Assembly: GCF_021441885.1 (NCBI RefSeq)
Contig: NZ_CP090438.1
Span: forward strand, 3,162,001-3,226,000
Reading direction: 5' to 3'
From: Vibrio maritimus
GTDB taxonomy: Bacteria > Pseudomonadota > Gammaproteobacteria > Enterobacterales > Vibrionaceae
Length of the DNA: 64,000 nucleotides
Of the stretch, positions 52,823 through 61,820 are shown one piece after another. The notes under the pieces were generated by a model, which saw nothing but the letters and a program-made list of their open reading frames with translations, searched no databases and was not told the origin of the DNA. The position numbers and the translations under genes were made by a program. Within the stretch, counting starts at the first letter, position 1. Each line of letters begins with the position of its first letter.

Positions 52823-53698
52823 TTAAGCCCTAATACTTTGTAATGCTTCAACTTGGCTTGGTGTTGCACTTCCTTTACCAAACCAAGAGAGTTCATCGGC
52901 CAAAGACACCACCTCACCAACCACAATGAGCGATGGTGATTGAGCCTCTTTTGCCATGTCAGGTAATGTTGCAAGTGTGCCGCGAAGCACCTTTTGGGTT
53001 GCTTGTGTCCCACGCTCGATAATCGCGACAGGCACATTTTGACTGCGACCATGCTTAATTAGCTGAGATTGAATGTATTCTGATTTCATCAACCCCATAT
53101 AGATAACTAAGGTCTGGTTGCCACGAGCCAGCGTTGACCAATCCATATCGTCGCTATCAGGCTTAAGGTGACCGGTGACAAACAGCGCCGACTGCGCGTA
53201 ATCACGGTGAGTTAGAGGTATGCCTGCGTATGCTGTTGCACCCGCTGCCGCGGTAATACCAGGGACGACTTGGAACCGGATACCAGCTTCAGCTAATACC
53301 TGCAGTTCTTCGCCACCACGACCAAACACAAATGGATCGCCGCCTTTGATGCGCACGACCTTGTGACCGCTCTCGGCAAACTCCACAAGAAGCTGATTGG
53401 TTTTTTCTTGAGGCACGCTGTGGTGACCTGCTCGCTTGCCAACACAGACCAAAATGGTGCTGTCCGGAACGAGAGCCATGATTTCTTCAGACACAAGGTA
53501 GTCGTAAAGTACAACATCGGCTTGCTGTAGTAGGTTTAAGGCTTTAAGAGTGAGAAGTTCAGGATCACCGGGCCCTGCACCAATAAGGGCTACCTCACCT
53601 TTGCTGAGCTGAGACTTAGGGAGCTTCGGCTTATCTTGGCTGCTAACCAGCGTTGGAGTGGCTACCTTGCCCGGCTGGTTAGTTGTAGTTGGGTTCAT
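52823..53698 (-). CDS. cobA: Uroporphyrinogen-III C-methyltransferase (SUMT)
   Basis: Methylates uroporphyrinogen III twice to precorrin-2, first step to siroheme for CysI. The SUMT motifs are clear: VALIGAGPGDPELLTLKAL, VVRIKGGDPFVFGRGGEE and VVPGITAAAGATAYAGIPLTHR (quoted by segments VVPGITAAAG and AGIPLTHR). It lacks the CysG N-terminal dehydrogenase/ferrochelatase half, so these steps are encoded elsewhere. The frame opens at 53740, but the ATG at 53698 has AAGGA eight bases upstream and is preferred (291 residues). First gene of the sulfate operon. Confidence 0.94.
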   Translation of the reverse strand: MNPTTTNQPGKVATPTLVSSQDKPKLPKSQLSKGEVALIGAGPGDPELLTLKALNLLQQADVVLYDYLVSEEIMALVPDSTILVCVGKRAGHHSVPQEKTNQLLVEFAESGHKVVRIKGGDPFVFGRGGEELQVLAEAGIRFQVVPGITAAAGATAYAGIPLTHRDYAQSALFVTGHLKPDSDDMDWSTLARGNQTLVIYMGLMKSEYIQSQLIKHGRSQNVPVAIIERGTQATQKVLRGTLATLPDMAKEAQSPSLIVVGEVVSLADELSWFGKGSATPSQVEALQSIRA

Positions 53699-53819
53699 AA
53701 TGACAATCCTTCGCTTATCGAATGATGGCATTATGACCACTCGCCTATATTACTTGAAATTCTAAAATTTCATTTTTTATTCCAAAAGTCACTAAAGGAA
53801 TCATTTTCTTAGCGATTGA

Positions 53820-53834
53820 GTTCAAAATTTGAAC
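53820..53834. promoter_or_regulatory. Palindrome in the cobA-cpdB gap
   Basis: GTTCAAA-A-TTTGAAC is a perfect inverted repeat in the 319-base gap between cobA and cpdB. A second one, GAAATT-N4-AATTTC, lies at 53756-53771 next to a weak minus-strand -10 (TAATAT at 53747-53752). They could be operators for either gene; CysB boxes are poorly defined and could not be confirmed. Nothing else is seen in this gap. Confidence 0.4.
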
Positions 53835-54017
53835 GCATTTGATATCTAAAACCTGAATCGATTCTAGTCTTAAAGATAAAGCTGGGATACGCCTATCAGA
53901 ACCTCAACAGGCATTAATCACAGATCACATTTTTACGTTGCTAGAAACATTTCTTACATAACAAATTGATACACTTGGCAAGTTTTTGAATCACCCTCTA
54001 ATGTGAAGGATATGAAG

Positions 54018-55979
54018 ATGAAAGTGGCAGTCAAACCTATTTCTATCGCTGTTCTAGGCGGCATGCTTGCGATGGCAGGCCCAGCGATGGCAGACGAGAT
54101 CAAACTTCGAATTATCGAAACAACCGATATTCATACTAACGTCATGGACTATGACTACTACAAAGATAAACCGTCTCAAAAAATCGGTCTGACTCGTGCT
54201 GCTACTTTGGTTAAAGAAGCTCGTGGCGAAGTCATCAACAGTGTTTTAGTCGATAACGGTGACCTCATTCAGGGTAGCCCTATGGGCGACTATATGGCAT
54301 CGAAAGGCATCAAGCCTGGCGAGATCCATCCAGTTTATAAGGCAATGAACCAACTGGATTATGATGTTGGTAATATTGGTAACCACGAGTTCAACTATGG
54401 ACTCGAGTTCCTCAACACCACAATTGAGGGAGCAAACTTTCCGTACATTAGCGCTAACGTTTTTGACAAAAAAACGGGAGAGCACTATTTCAAGCCTTAC
54501 CTAATCAAGACTCACACATTTAAAGATACCGACGGAAACATGCACGACGTTAAAGTCGGTTACATTGGCTTTGTACCACCTCAAATCATGGTCTGGGATA
54601 AAAAGAACCTAGAGGGTAAAGTGTTTGCAGAAGACATCAAAGAAACGGCTGAGAAGCTCGTTCCTCAGATGAAAAAAGAAGGTGCGGATATTATCGTCGC
54701 GATCCCACACTCTGGTGTCTCTAGCGATCCATACAAAGCAGGTGCTGAAAACTCAACATATTACTTGTCTGAAGTTGAGGGGATCGACGCAATCGCATTT
54801 GGTCACTCTCACGCCGTCTTCCCGGGTAAAGGATTTGATAACATCCAAGGCGTCGATAACGAAAAAGGCACCATCAATGGCGTAGCCGCTGTGATGCCAG
54901 GCCGCTGGGGCAGCCACGTCGGTGTCATGGATCTGGTACTAGAACAAGATGGCGACAGCTGGAAAGTCGCTAATGCGCAAACAGAGGCTCGCCCTATTTT
55001 CGATGCTGTTAACAAGAAATCTCTCGCGGAAGCAGACAAAGGCATCGTAGATGCAGTGAAGGGCGATCACAGTGCGACGCGTGACTTCGTGAACCAACCT
55101 ATCGGCAAAGCTAACGACGTCATGTACAGCTTCTTGGCACTTGTTCAGGACGACCCTACCGTTCAAATCGTAAACCTTGCACAGAAAGACTACGTTGAAA
55201 CTATGATTCAAGGCGATCCAGATCTTGATGGTCTACCTGTTCTTTCTGCTGCCGCACCTTTTAAAGCGGGCGGTCGTAAAAACGACCCTGCAAACTTTAC
55301 CGAGGTTGAATCAGGTCAGCTAACATTCCGTAACGCGGCGGACTTGTATCTGTACCCGAACACGCTTGTAGCACTGAAAGTCACGGGTAAAGAAGTAAAA
55401 GAGTGGCTAGAGTGCTCGGCAGGACAGTTTAAACAAGTCGATGCGAACTCAGATAAGCCTCAGGCACTGATCGACTGGGATGGTTTCCGTACCTATAACT
55501 TCGACGTCATGGATGGTGTTGAATACCAAATCGATGTCACACAACCAGCACGCTATGACGGCGACTGTAAACTACTAAACGAGAACAGCGAGCGTATCGT
55601 CGGCCTGACCTATCAAGGTAAGCCTATTGATATGAAGCAAACCTTTATTATTGCGACAAACAACTACCGTGCTTACAGCAACAAGTTCCCTGGTACAGGT
55701 AGCGACTTTATCGCTTTTGACTCTCCAGATGAAAACCGTTCTATCGTAGCGAACTACATCTCCAAAGTGAGCAAAGAGAAAGGTGAAGTAACGCCAAGTG
55801 CAGACAACAACTGGTCGTTTGCACCAATTACGACAGACGTCGCGCTAGATGTTCGATTTGAAACCTCACCATCAGACAAAGCGGCACAATTCATCAACGA
55901 CAAGGGTCAATACCCAATGAAGAAGGTCGCGACCGATGACGTGGGCTTTGCGGTATACCAAATCGACTTGAAGAAGTAA
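54018..55979 (+). CDS. cpdB: 2',3'-cyclic-nucleotide 2'-phosphodiesterase/3'-nucleotidase
   Basis: Periplasmic enzyme that turns 2',3'-cyclic nucleotides and 3'-nucleotides into nucleosides, allowing their use as phosphate and carbon sources. The precursor has a signal peptide (MAGPAMA) followed by the metallophosphatase motifs ETTDIHTNVMDYD, DNGDLIQGSP, NIGNHEFNYG and AIPHSGV, and a C-terminal nucleotide-binding domain. The ATG at 54018 has AAGGA seven bases before it and is preferred over the GTG at 54003 and the ATG at 54012. About 653 residues, near the usual 647. Confidence 0.95.
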   Translation: MKVAVKPISIAVLGGMLAMAGPAMADEIKLRIIETTDIHTNVMDYDYYKDKPSQKIGLTRAATLVKEARGEVINSVLVDNGDLIQGSPMGDYMASKGIKPGEIHPVYKAMNQLDYDVGNIGNHEFNYGLEFLNTTIEGANFPYISANVFDKKTGEHYFKPYLIKTHTFKDTDGNMHDVKVGYIGFVPPQIMVWDKKNLEGKVFAEDIKETAEKLVPQMKKEGADIIVAIPHSGVSSDPYKAGAENSTYYLSEVEGIDAIAFGHSHAVFPGKGFDNIQGVDNEKGTINGVAAVMPGRWGSHVGVMDLVLEQDGDSWKVANAQTEARPIFDAVNKKSLAEADKGIVDAVKGDHSATRDFVNQPIGKANDVMYSFLALVQDDPTVQIVNLAQKDYVETMIQGDPDLDGLPVLSAAAPFKAGGRKNDPANFTEVESGQLTFRNAADLYLYPNTLVALKVTGKEVKEWLECSAGQFKQVDANSDKPQALIDWDGFRTYNFDVMDGVEYQIDVTQPARYDGDCKLLNENSERIVGLTYQGKPIDMKQTFIIATNNYRAYSNKFPGTGSDFIAFDSPDENRSIVANYISKVSKEKGEVTPSADNNWSFAPITTDVALDVRFETSPSDKAAQFINDKGQYPMKKVATDDVGFAVYQIDLKK

Positions 55980-55998
55980 CCGAAATCTAAGAGAAACT

Positions 55999-56024
55999 AG
56001 CCACGCTGTATGCGTGGCTTTTTT
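55999..56024 (+). terminator. Terminator of cpdB
   Basis: AGCCACGC/GCGTGGCT stem followed by a run of six U, 20 bases after the cpdB stop. Confidence 0.88.
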
Positions 56025-56093
56025 ATTGGACTCGGTTTAGTCTACAGCTATAAATAAATGTTCGCTTTAGACCGTTAAAAAGAGAAATGAATC

Positions 56094-56546
56094 ATGACAA
56101 TCTGGAAGACTAAAACTTTCTCTGAGCTCACTACCATAGAACTGTATGAGTTGCTCAAACTGCGTGTCGACGTATTTGTGGTTGAGCAAACCTGTCCTTA
56201 TCCAGAGCTGGATAACAAAGACCAAATAGAAGGTGTACATCACTTACTGGGTTATGAAGACAATGAACTGATAGCTTGTGCCCGCTTGCTACCCAAAGGA
56301 ACGACTTACGACCAAGTCAGCATAGGGCGCGTAGCAACCAAACAGACCCATCGAGGTGGCGGATTAGGGCATGACTTACTGGTTGAAGCGAAACGCGAGT
56401 GTGAACGCCTGTGGCCGAATGAGAGCATCCAGATTGGCGCACAGTCACACCTGCAGGACTACTATTCCAAACATGGCTTCAGTGTCTGCTCAGAAGAGTA
56501 TCTAGAAGATGACATCCCTCATATAGATATGAGGTTATTGAAATAA
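56094..56546 (+). CDS. elaA: GNAT N-acetyltransferase, ElaA family
   Basis: A 150-residue acetyltransferase. ElaA-type motifs: LYELLKLRVDVFVVEQTCPYPELD near the N-terminus (quoted by LKLRVDVFVVEQ), then the acetyl-CoA-binding IGRVATKQTHRGGGLGHDLL. The substrate is not known. Single gene between two terminators. Confidence 0.9.
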   Translation: MTIWKTKTFSELTTIELYELLKLRVDVFVVEQTCPYPELDNKDQIEGVHHLLGYEDNELIACARLLPKGTTYDQVSIGRVATKQTHRGGGLGHDLLVEAKRECERLWPNESIQIGAQSHLQDYYSKHGFSVCSEEYLEDDIPHIDMRLLK

Positions 56547-56547
56547 T

Positions 56548-56570
56548 AAAGGGGCGAATTCGCCCCTTTT
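56548..56570. terminator. Bidirectional terminator between elaA and the OapA-like gene
   Basis: AAAGGGGCGAATTCGCCCCTTT, a perfect palindrome with A and U flanks on both strands, serving both converging genes. Confidence 0.88.
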
Positions 56571-56579
56571 GCATCCATT

Positions 56580-57182
56580 CTATTTACTGCGGCCAAAGCC
56601 TCCATCAGAGAGGCGGAAAAACATGATCGACTGATCGCCCCGCTCTATCTGCAAAATATCTAGGCTTCCCTCTTGGTTGAACTTAAAGCGTATCAACTGA
56701 CCTTGCTTAATCCGGCTGAGTGGTTTGTCACTGCCTTCTATGCGGGCAAGGGCGTTTAAATCCGCCATAGGTAGCTGATTAGTTCGAAAGACGCGTGCTA
56801 GCGTATCACCCTTTTTAACGGTGTACTCTCTCCAATCCGTCTCCACTAACTCTTCGACGTTGGCTTGGGAAGGTTGTTCACTTAGCGAGGCGGTATTGAC
56901 GCTCACTGCGACACGCTGATTTGCTGGCGTTATCTGAGGTGTGTCTGCTTTTTGACTCGGCAGAAACAAAAGCACGATGACAATTGGGACGAGGACGCTC
57001 AAAATCCTTCGGTGCAGGCGCGGTAATTGAGTCCAAAGTCCTTTTGCCTTATCTCGAATTTCGGACAGTCGAGAGGTATCAATCTTCTTAAGGCGAGAGA
57101 AGTCGAGCGCTTGCCACTTATCTTTCAGCACTTGAACGTGGTCAACTTTTTGCTTTTTACGGTGACGACGATTCATTCCCAT
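56580..57182 (-). CDS. OapA-family LysM-like protein (YtfB-like, cell envelope)
   Basis: A 200-residue protein with a cytoplasmic basic start (MGMNRRHRKKQK), an amphipathic region that matches the OapA N-terminal domain (WTQLPRLHRRIL), one membrane helix (SVLVPIVIVLLFLP) and a periplasmic OapA/LysM-like glycan-binding domain (YTVKKGDTLARVFRTNQLPMADLNALARIEG, given by its ends). YtfB of Escherichia coli, next to fklB there too, localises to the division site. The open frame reaches 57278, but the ATG at 57182 has GGAG five bases before it and suits the domain layout. Confidence 0.86.
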   Translation of the reverse strand: MGMNRRHRKKQKVDHVQVLKDKWQALDFSRLKKIDTSRLSEIRDKAKGLWTQLPRLHRRILSVLVPIVIVLLFLPSQKADTPQITPANQRVAVSVNTASLSEQPSQANVEELVETDWREYTVKKGDTLARVFRTNQLPMADLNALARIEGSDKPLSRIKQGQLIRFKFNQEGSLDILQIERGDQSIMFFRLSDGGFGRSK

Positions 57183-57387
57183 TTGTCTCCTACTACACAA
57201 CCGTCTCAGTTTAAGAAAACCTGCGTTCAGAGTATAGAAAAATCGCAGGTGTCCTATTTTATAACCGCCTAATGTCACAAGTTTAACAACGAATGCGAAT
57301 TAATTGGTAAAAGTTAGTTAGAGCGTTTCGGTTTGTAGCCAGAACTGGTATTCTTTCGTCTTCATTCGAATAGCAAGAGAGACCGTC

Positions 57388-58011
57388 ATGTCTGACGTGA
57401 AATTAGAAACTGTAGAACAGAAAGCAAGCTATGGTATTGGTCTGCAAATGGGCCAACAGCTTGCAGGTAGCGGCCTTGAAGGTCTGAACGTAGACGCAAT
57501 CGCTAAAGGCATTGCAACTGCACTTACTGGTGACATGCCAGAAATCGAAATCGACGAAATCAACAACGCACTGCAAGAGCTACACACTCGCGCAGAAGCA
57601 GTTCGTCAAGAAGCAGCAAAAGCAGCAGCTGCTGACGGTGAAGCGTTCCTAAAAGACAACGCACTTCGCCCAGAAGTAACGGTTCTTGAGTCTGGTCTTC
57701 AATACGAAGTCATCACTGAAGGTACTGGCGAAATCCCATCTGCAGACAAAACTGTACGTGTTCACTACCACGGTGAACTAACAGACGGTACTGTATTCGA
57801 CAGCTCTGTATCTCGCGGTCAACCAGCTGAGTTCCCTGTAACTGGCGTGATTAAAGGTTGGGTTGAAGCACTTCAACTAATGCCTGTAGGTTCTAAGTGG
57901 AAACTATACATCCCTCAAGACCTAGCATACGGTGAGCGTGGCGCAGGCGCAGCGATTCCTCCGTTTGCAGCACTAGTATTCGAAGTTGAGCTACTAGACA
58001 TCATCGCTTAA
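57388..58011 (+). CDS. fklB: FKBP-type peptidyl-prolyl isomerase FklB (FKBP22)
   Basis: A 207-residue isomerase, same length as the family. The N-terminal helical dimer domain (QKASYGIGLQMGQQLAG) carries no signal peptide, and the C-terminal FKBP domain has VRVHYHGELTDGTVFDSS, IKGWVEALQLMPVGSKWKLYIP (quoted by VIKGWVEALQLMPVG) and IPPFAALVFEVELL. Divergent from the OapA-like gene, as in enterobacteria. Confidence 0.95.
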   Translation: MSDVKLETVEQKASYGIGLQMGQQLAGSGLEGLNVDAIAKGIATALTGDMPEIEIDEINNALQELHTRAEAVRQEAAKAAAADGEAFLKDNALRPEVTVLESGLQYEVITEGTGEIPSADKTVRVHYHGELTDGTVFDSSVSRGQPAEFPVTGVIKGWVEALQLMPVGSKWKLYIPQDLAYGERGAGAAIPPFAALVFEVELLDIIA

Positions 58012-58035
58012 TCTCAGCTCTGATACGCTATTTTT

Positions 58036-58063
58036 AAAAGCAGTGACTCGTCACTGCTTTTTT
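58036..58063 (+). terminator. Terminator of fklB
   Basis: AAAAGCAGTGA/TCACTGCTTTT stem with a four-base loop and a U run, 25 bases after the fklB stop. Confidence 0.88.
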
Positions 58064-58105
58064 ATTGTCTAATCTTAACGGGTAGACAATAAAATGGACG
58101 GTATC

Positions 58106-58573
58106 ATGAGAACATTTCTAGCCCTTTCTACGGCACTATTAATTTCAGTTCCTACCCACGCTGCACTTAACCTCTCTGGTGTATCCGCAGACGACGCAAA
58201 CAGCTTACTCTCTAGTGCAAACTCTATGATGGAAGCGAAAGACTCACCAGTCGTTAATGACCTGGTAAACGACCTATCTATCTCGCCGGAACAAGCGACA
58301 ACAGGTGTTGGTGCACTGCTATCACTTGCGCAAAGCTCATTAGGTTCTGAGCAGCAGAGTGAACTCGGCTCACTTATTCCTGGCATGGATTCGCTGACGA
58401 GTAGCGGTCTATTATCTTCAATACAGGATATGGACAGTGTTAAGAGCGCATTCTCATCAGTGGGTCTCGATCCTTCAATGATTTCAGAGTTCGCGCCAAT
58501 TGTGTTGGATTATCTTGGGTCGCAGGGGGCGAGCTCTGGCCTGATGGATTCTCTGACTTCCTTGTGGCAGTAA
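58106..58573 (+). CDS. DUF2780 family secreted protein (155 aa)
   Basis: A 155-residue precursor with signal peptide (MRTFLALSTALLISVPTHA). The mature part is rich in Ser, Leu and Asp, with a repeated helical pattern (DDANSLLSSANSMM, TGVGALLSLAQSSL, SALFSSV-like segments), typical of DUF2780. No cysteine or catalytic motif. Function unknown. The ATG at 58106 is chosen because the signal peptide starts there and GGA lies at the right distance; the frame opens at 58094. Confidence 0.8.
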   Translation: MRTFLALSTALLISVPTHAALNLSGVSADDANSLLSSANSMMEAKDSPVVNDLVNDLSISPEQATTGVGALLSLAQSSLGSEQQSELGSLIPGMDSLTSSGLLSSIQDMDSVKSAFSSVGLDPSMISEFAPIVLDYLGSQGASSGLMDSLTSLWQ

Positions 58574-58621
58574 AAGGAATCACAGCCGTCATCGAAGATT
58601 AAGAACACGAATTTCAGATAG

Positions 58622-58652
58622 CAAAAAGCCGAGCATAAATGCTCGGCTTTTT
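58622..58652. terminator. Bidirectional terminator between the DUF2780 gene and rplQ
   Basis: AAAAAGCCGAGCAT/ATGCTCGGCTTTTT stem with U runs in both directions, closing the alpha operon on the minus strand. Confidence 0.88.
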
Positions 58653-58673
58653 TAGTTCTACGAACTTTACTGA

Positions 58674-59060
58674 TTACTCAGCAGCAGCTTCTTCAGATGC
58701 TTCTGGGCGATCAACTAGCTCAATGTAAGCCATTGGAGCTTTATCGCCAGCACGGAAGCCAGCTTTTAGGATACGAGTGTAACCGCCCTGACGAGCAGCA
58801 AAACGTGGACCTAGTTCGTTGAATAGTTTCGCAACTACTTCGTTATCACGAGTACGTGCAAATGCTAGACGACGGTTAGCAACACTGTCAGTCTTAGCTA
58901 GTGTAATCAAAGGCTCAACTACGCGACGTAGCTCTTTTGCTTTAGGCAATGTAGTCTTGATTACTTCATGACGTACAAGAGAGCTAGCCATATTGCTGAA
59001 CATCGCTTTGCGATGGCTGCTGTTGCGGTTGAGTTGACGACCACTCTTACGATGGCGCAT
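58674..59060 (-). CDS. rplQ: 50S ribosomal protein L17
   Basis: A 128-residue ribosomal protein, last gene of the alpha operon. The start MRHRKSGRQLNRNSSHRKAMF (first 20 residues) and the segment HEVIKTTLPKAKELRRVVEPLIT are universal for L17. A short acidic tail (EASEEAAAE) follows. 26 bases after rpoA. Confidence 0.98.
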   Translation of the reverse strand: MRHRKSGRQLNRNSSHRKAMFSNMASSLVRHEVIKTTLPKAKELRRVVEPLITLAKTDSVANRRLAFARTRDNEVVAKLFNELGPRFAARQGGYTRILKAGFRAGDKAPMAYIELVDRPEASEEAAAE

Positions 59061-59086
59061 GACCTAATCCTTCTAACTAGTATCGA

Positions 59087-60079
59087 TTAATCTTCAGCGA
59101 TAGACGCTGGTGGCCAGTTTTCTAGGCGCATGCCCAGAGACAGACCACGTGATGCAAGTACGTCTTTAATCTCAGTAAGAGATTTTTTACCAAGGTTTGG
59201 CGTTTTAAGTAGCTCAACCTCAGTACGCTGTACAAGATCACCGATGTAGTGAATCGCTTCTGCTTTTAGACAGTTAGCAGAGCGAACTGTTAGTTCAAGA
59301 TCGTCTACAGGACGCAGTAGAATAGGATCGAACTCCGGCTTCTCTTCCTTCTCCTCAGGAACACGTACATCACGAAGATCTACGAACGCATCCAATTGCT
59401 CAGCTAGAATAGTAGCTGCGCGACGGATAGCTTCCTCAGGTTCTAGAGTACCGTTCGTTTCCATATCGATAACGAGCTTGTCTAGGTCAGTACGTTGCTC
59501 AACACGTGCCGCTTCTACAGCGTAGGCAATTTTGTCTACTGGGCTGTAAGTTGCGTCAACTAGCAAACGACCGATTGGACGCTCATCTTCTTCAGTATGG
59601 ATACGAGCTGAAGCTGGAACGTAACCACGACCACGTTCAACTTTGATTCGCATAGAAATCTCAGCGTTGTCATCCGTTAGGTGACAAATAACGTGTTCTG
59701 GGTTAGCGATCTCTACATCACCATCATGGGTGATGTCACCTGCAACAACAGGGCCTGAGCCTGATTTGTTTAGTGTAATAAACACTTCATCTTTGCCTTC
59801 AGCAACGCGAACAGCTAGACCTTTCAGGTTAAGAAGAATCTCAAGGATATCTTCTTGTACACCTTCTTTAGTGCTGTACTCGTGCAGAACGCCTTCGATT
59901 TCAACTTCAGTCACTGCACAACCTGGCATTGACGAAAGCAAAATACGGCGAAGCGCATTACCTAGAGTGTGACCAAAGCCACGCTCTAATGGCTCAAGAG
60001 TTACTTTTGCGTGTGTCGTGCTAACTTGTTCGATGTCAACAAGACGTGGCTTAAGAAATTCTGTTACAGAACCCTGCAT
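59087..60079 (-). CDS. rpoA: DNA-directed RNA polymerase alpha subunit
   Basis: A 330-residue subunit. The N-terminal dimerisation and assembly domain contains EPLERGFGHTLGNALRRILLSS (quoted by LERGFGHTLGNALRRILL). The linker EEKEEKPEFDPILLRP is followed by the C-terminal domain that binds UP elements and activators, with RSANCLKAE (the arginine equivalent to R265) and TPNLGKKSLTEIKD. Confidence 0.98.
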   Translation of the reverse strand: MQGSVTEFLKPRLVDIEQVSTTHAKVTLEPLERGFGHTLGNALRRILLSSMPGCAVTEVEIEGVLHEYSTKEGVQEDILEILLNLKGLAVRVAEGKDEVFITLNKSGSGPVVAGDITHDGDVEIANPEHVICHLTDDNAEISMRIKVERGRGYVPASARIHTEEDERPIGRLLVDATYSPVDKIAYAVEAARVEQRTDLDKLVIDMETNGTLEPEEAIRRAATILAEQLDAFVDLRDVRVPEEKEEKPEFDPILLRPVDDLELTVRSANCLKAEAIHYIGDLVQRTEVELLKTPNLGKKSLTEIKDVLASRGLSLGMRLENWPPASIAED

Positions 60080-60103
60080 TGTGTCCTCTCTTTAGTTTAA
60101 ACC

Positions 60104-60724
60104 TTACTTAGAGTAAAGCTCGACGATCAAGTGTTCGTTAATGTCAGCAGATAGATCTGAACGCTCAGGCATACGCTTGAATGTACCTTCCATCTTGCCA
60201 GCATCTACTTCAATCCAAGTTGGTTTTTCACGTTGTTCAGCAACTTCTAGAGCTGCTTTAATACGAGCTTGCTGTTTAGCCTTCTCGCGGATAGAAACAA
60301 CGTCGTTAGCCGCAACTTTGAATGAAGGAACGTTTACAACTTTACCGTTAACTAGGATAGCTTTGTGGCTAACTAGCTGACGTGCTTCTGCGCGAGTAGC
60401 GCCAAAGCCCATGCGGTAAACTACGTTATCTAGACGACCTTCAAGAAGCTGAAGTAGGTTTTCACCAGTGTTGCCTTTAAGGCGAGCTGCTTCTTTGTAG
60501 TAGTTACGGAATTGTTTTTCTAGAACGCCGTAGATACGACGAACTTTTTGCTTCTCACGAAGCTGAACGCCATACTCAGATAGACGACCGCGACGAGCGC
60601 CGTGTACACCTGGTGCGTTATCGATTTTACACTTGGTATCGATCGCGCGTACGCCTGACTTAAGGAATAAGTCTGTACCTTCGCGACGGCTAAGCTTCAG
60701 CTTAGGACCCAAATATCTTGCCAT
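60104..60724 (-). CDS. rpsD: 30S ribosomal protein S4
   Basis: A 206-residue protein with start MARYLGPKLKLSRREGTDL and an S4 RNA-binding domain (LEGRLDNVVYRMGFG, ARQLVSHKAILVNGKVV). S4 is also the translational repressor of the alpha operon, acting at the leader upstream of rpsM. This is a form without zinc-binding cysteine pairs. Confidence 0.98.
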   Translation of the reverse strand: MARYLGPKLKLSRREGTDLFLKSGVRAIDTKCKIDNAPGVHGARRGRLSEYGVQLREKQKVRRIYGVLEKQFRNYYKEAARLKGNTGENLLQLLEGRLDNVVYRMGFGATRAEARQLVSHKAILVNGKVVNVPSFKVAANDVVSIREKAKQQARIKAALEVAEQREKPTWIEVDAGKMEGTFKRMPERSDLSADINEHLIVELYSK

Positions 60725-60751
60725 GATTCTTCTCCAATTATCCTAGAAACG

Positions 60752-61141
60752 TTATACGCGACGTTTCTTAGGTGGACGACAACCGTTATGAGGGATTGGT
60801 GTCGCGTCAACGATGTTCGTGATGCGGAAACCAGCAGCGTTCAGTGCACGAACAGTAGATTCGCGACCTGGACCTGGACCCTTAACCATAACTTCCAAGT
60901 TCTTTAGACCGTATTCTTTAGCCATTTCAGCACAACGCTCAGCAGCAACCTGTGCAGCGAACGGAGTAGACTTACGAGAACCGCGGAAACCTGAACCACC
61001 TGCAGTAGCCCATGCTAGAGCGTTACCTTGACGGTCAGTAATAGTTACGATTGTGTTATTGAAAGAAGCATGGATGTGCGCAACGCCATCTGCAACTTGC
61101 TTGCGAACGCGCTTACGCGCGCGAGTTGGTTGTTTAGCCAT
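60752..61141 (-). CDS. rpsK: 30S ribosomal protein S11
   Basis: A 129-residue protein with characteristic [32 protein letters not shown] and the C-terminal [18 protein letters not shown]. 18 bases after rpsM. Confidence 0.98.
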
Positions 61142-61159
61142 TGTACTCTACCTTCCCGA

Positions 61160-61516
61160 TTATTTCTTGATCGGCTTACGCGGACCCTTACGGGTGCGAG
61201 CGTTGGTTTTAGTACGCTGTCCACGTAGTGGTAGACTGCGACGATGACGAAGACCACGGTAACAGCCAAGGTCCATAAGACGCTTGATGTTCATTGATAC
61301 TTCACGACGTAGATCACCTTCTACAGTGTACTTAGCTACACCATCACGCAGTTGATCGATCTGCTCTTCAGTTAGTTCACTGATCTTAACATCTTCAGCA
61401 ATACCCACTTCAGCTAGGATAGCTTGAGAGCGAGTTTTACCAATGCCGTAGATCGCAGTTAGTGCGATTACAGCGTGTTTTTGATCAGGAATGTTAATGC
61501 CTGCTATACGGGCCAT
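61160..61516 (-). CDS. rpsM: 30S ribosomal protein S13
   Basis: A 118-residue protein, first gene of the alpha operon. MARIAGINIPDQKHAVIALT and the C-terminal GLRHRRSLPLRGQRTKTNAR (20 residues) are diagnostic. The leader upstream holds the S4-regulated structure. Confidence 0.98.
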   Translation of the reverse strand: MARIAGINIPDQKHAVIALTAIYGIGKTRSQAILAEVGIAEDVKISELTEEQIDQLRDGVAKYTVEGDLRREVSMNIKRLMDLGCYRGLRHRRSLPLRGQRTKTNARTRKGPRKPIKK

Positions 61517-61612
61517 TATTCACTCCTAGTGTTTCTTAAAAAGAATAGCCGCAGCAAAGCCCGTTATGGATACGCTGCGGAGTGCTACTTCTTTTGCACG
61601 CAAAAGGTAGGC
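61505..61612 (-). promoter_or_regulatory. Alpha operon leader (S4 translational operator)
   Basis: The minus strand before rpsM contains GTATCCATAACGGGCTTTGC, closely similar to the pseudoknot-forming leader of the Escherichia coli alpha operon (GTATCCTGAAAACGGGCTTT). Flanking GCAGC/GCTGC arms enclose it, and the rpsM ribosome binding site (AGGAGTG) follows. S4 binding here would block translation of the operon. Confidence 0.78.
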
Positions 61613-61617
61613 CGAGG

Positions 61618-61646
61618 AATATACTCGACCATACCTTATATTTCAA
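61618..61646 (-). promoter_or_regulatory. Sigma-70 promoter of the alpha operon
   Basis: On the minus strand TTGAAA, a 17-base spacer and TATATT lie between rpmJ and rpsM. The transcript would start near 61610 and carry the S4-type leader. Confidence 0.7.
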
Positions 61647-61664
61647 GTAAAAATTTCTGCTTAA

Positions 61665-61781
61665 TTAGCCTTGGCGCTGCTTGTGCTTTGGCTCACTGCT
61701 ACAGATAACACGCACAACACCGTTGCGCTTGATAACTTTACAGTTACGGCAGATTTTTTTAACGGAAGCACGAACTTTCAT
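61665..61781 (-). CDS. rpmJ: 50S ribosomal protein L36 (zinc-ribbon form)
   Basis: A 38-residue protein (MKVRASVKKICRNCKVIKRN, then GVVRVICSSEPKHKQRQG). The zinc ligands C11, C14, C27 and H33 are all present, so this is the zinc-binding paralogue. Bacteria with a Zur regulon often carry a zinc-free copy elsewhere. It closes the spc operon, 39 bases after secY. Confidence 0.97.
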   Translation of the reverse strand: MKVRASVKKICRNCKVIKRNGVVRVICSSEPKHKQRQG

Positions 61782-61820
61782 TGCTAAACTCCGTAGATGA
61801 AATCTGAGACTACCGCCGAA

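Noticed and set aside
53880..53930. CRP site upstream of cpdB (TCACAGATCACA)
   Set aside because: Only one half-site fits; the other half matches at two of five positions.
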